Source of the DNA: Bog-473 sp963791995
GTDB lineage: Bacteria; Actinomycetota; Acidimicrobiia; Acidimicrobiales; RAAP-2
Assembly: GCA_963791995.1 (NCBI GenBank)
Contig: CAWBUQ010000019.1
Location: 381,343 to 445,342 of the forward strand
DNA length: 64,000 nucleotides
Direction of reading: 5' to 3'
Shown here: positions 63,471 through 64,000 of the stretch, piece after piece
Position numbering within the stretch: the first letter of the stretch is position 1
Layout of the letters: each line of letters opens with the position of its first letter
Translations under genes and position numbers: made by a program
Notes under the pieces: model-generated
The model's input: only the letters and a program-made list of their open reading frames with translations
Database searches by the model: none
Told to the model about the DNA's origin: nothing

Positions 63471-64000
63471 TTCGATTCGGTCGACAAACGCATCAAAGGA
63501 ACTTCAACCAAGCTCGGGTCTTTCCTCGGGGGGGCCTCCCCTTGCTGTCCAGCACGATCTGAAGGACCGGCTCAGGCGCACACCCGGATCTCCGCTCCGC
63601 CAGCGACGTTGTCCACCGGGTGGGTGGTTGTCGCAGGGTGGAGCGTCCTGCGAGCTCAATGGCTGCCCGACAGATCCACGTCTTGGTCGGGACGCTATGG
63701 GTCGAAGTACCGGACCTGCATCCTGGCGGATGTGCGCAGCGTGAAGGTGCAGGGCGTCGACTTCAGCAATAAACCGCATCCTGGACGCAAACTTCTGTTC
63801 AACGGTGATGTCCGGCCGAGCACCTGACTGGAGCACCTGTCGTCAGTCCGCCGGATCGACGCCGGTCACGGCCGCTTCGGGAGCAGTGATCCAAATTGTT
63901 GGGATCGACGTCCACGCCGTGAGGTGCGTCCTGCCGAATCCATGCCGCTGACCAGCATTTGCCGTGGGCCGCCCGGGTCTCGATCCCGGCACCTTGGGAT
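63471..64000. other. Right-end region without a recognisable gene
   Basis: The last 530 bases contain only short overlapping frames with no family resemblance, for example a plus frame at 63609-63827. Copy 2 of the direct repeat sits at the edge. A gene beginning outside the window cannot be excluded. Confidence 0.4.
63964..63997. repeat. Copy 2 of the 34-bp direct repeat
   Basis: GTGGG, three different bases, then the same 26-base block (63972-63997) as copy 1. Same orientation, about 2.99 kb downstream, with the beta-helix gene between them. The window ends three bases later, so any continuation is unseen. Confidence 0.7.

Noticed and set aside
63504..63836. Short ORFs on both strands near the right edge
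   Set aside because: Overlapping each other, no start context and no recognisable motif.

Overview
The window is chromosomal DNA of a very GC-rich (about 70%) actinomycete. Several traits point to the Acidimicrobiia or a close relative: secreted proteins ending in GYWLVASDGG-type repeats, an MshA-like glycosyltransferase beside a YbjN protein, a geranylgeranyl reductase divergent from nuoA, GTG as a common start codon, and a rex-hem operon. This assignment is inferred from gene content; there is no rRNA in the window. No tRNA, rRNA, CRISPR array or transposase was recognised.

Layout. 1-5110 (+): late haem genes hemE, hemH and hemY, then lnt, in a tightly overlapping operon. 5101-11104: a HAD phosphatase (-), a large MprF-like lipid-modifying membrane protein, a small zinc-ribbon ORF coupled to a PPOX flavoprotein, and a DUF2252 protein (+). 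11122-27223 (-): a complete 14-gene complex I operon nuoA-N. 27311-28929 (+): a geranylgeranyl (menaquinone side-chain) reductase divergent from nuoA, with a candidate Rex operator in the shared promoter. 28984-41707 (-): APH-like kinase, HIT protein, then (in transcription order from the right) an XRE regulator, MshA-like GT, YbjN, proC, SAM hydrolase, rex, hemA, hemC, cobA-hemD, hemB and hemL. 41930-47187+: superoxide dismutase, a small DksA/TraR zinc finger (-), a multidomain PP2C/SpoIIE phosphatase, a class V aminotransferase and a lipoprotein propeller. 48229-50973: two divergently transcribed citrate synthase paralogues, one with an N-terminal DNA-binding domain and one with a CBS pair. 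51067-56057: DUF4395, an NDMA-type alcohol dehydrogenase, a secreted alpha/beta hydrolase and catalase. 56487-63470: three large secreted or surface repeat proteins.

How the genes fit together. The core theme is aerobic respiration and redox balance: haem synthesis from glutamyl-tRNA onward, complex I, menaquinone maturation, SOD, catalase, and Rex as NADH/NAD sensor. Rex is encoded at the head of the hem cluster, and a Rex-box-like site lies upstream of nuoA, which suggests joint control. The last 8 kb is accessory, made of exported repeat proteins separated by gene-poor spacers.

Quality caveat. At least a dozen conserved genes (hemY, lnt, nuoG, nuoF, nuoD, the reductase, cobA-hemD, hemC, the hydrolase, catalase and two repeat proteins) are broken by single-base frame changes with both halves intact. 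Where a near-identical repeat copy allows comparison, the broken copy has one extra base. I read these as mostly sequencing or assembly indels, and annotate each gene once over its full extent with the break position given.
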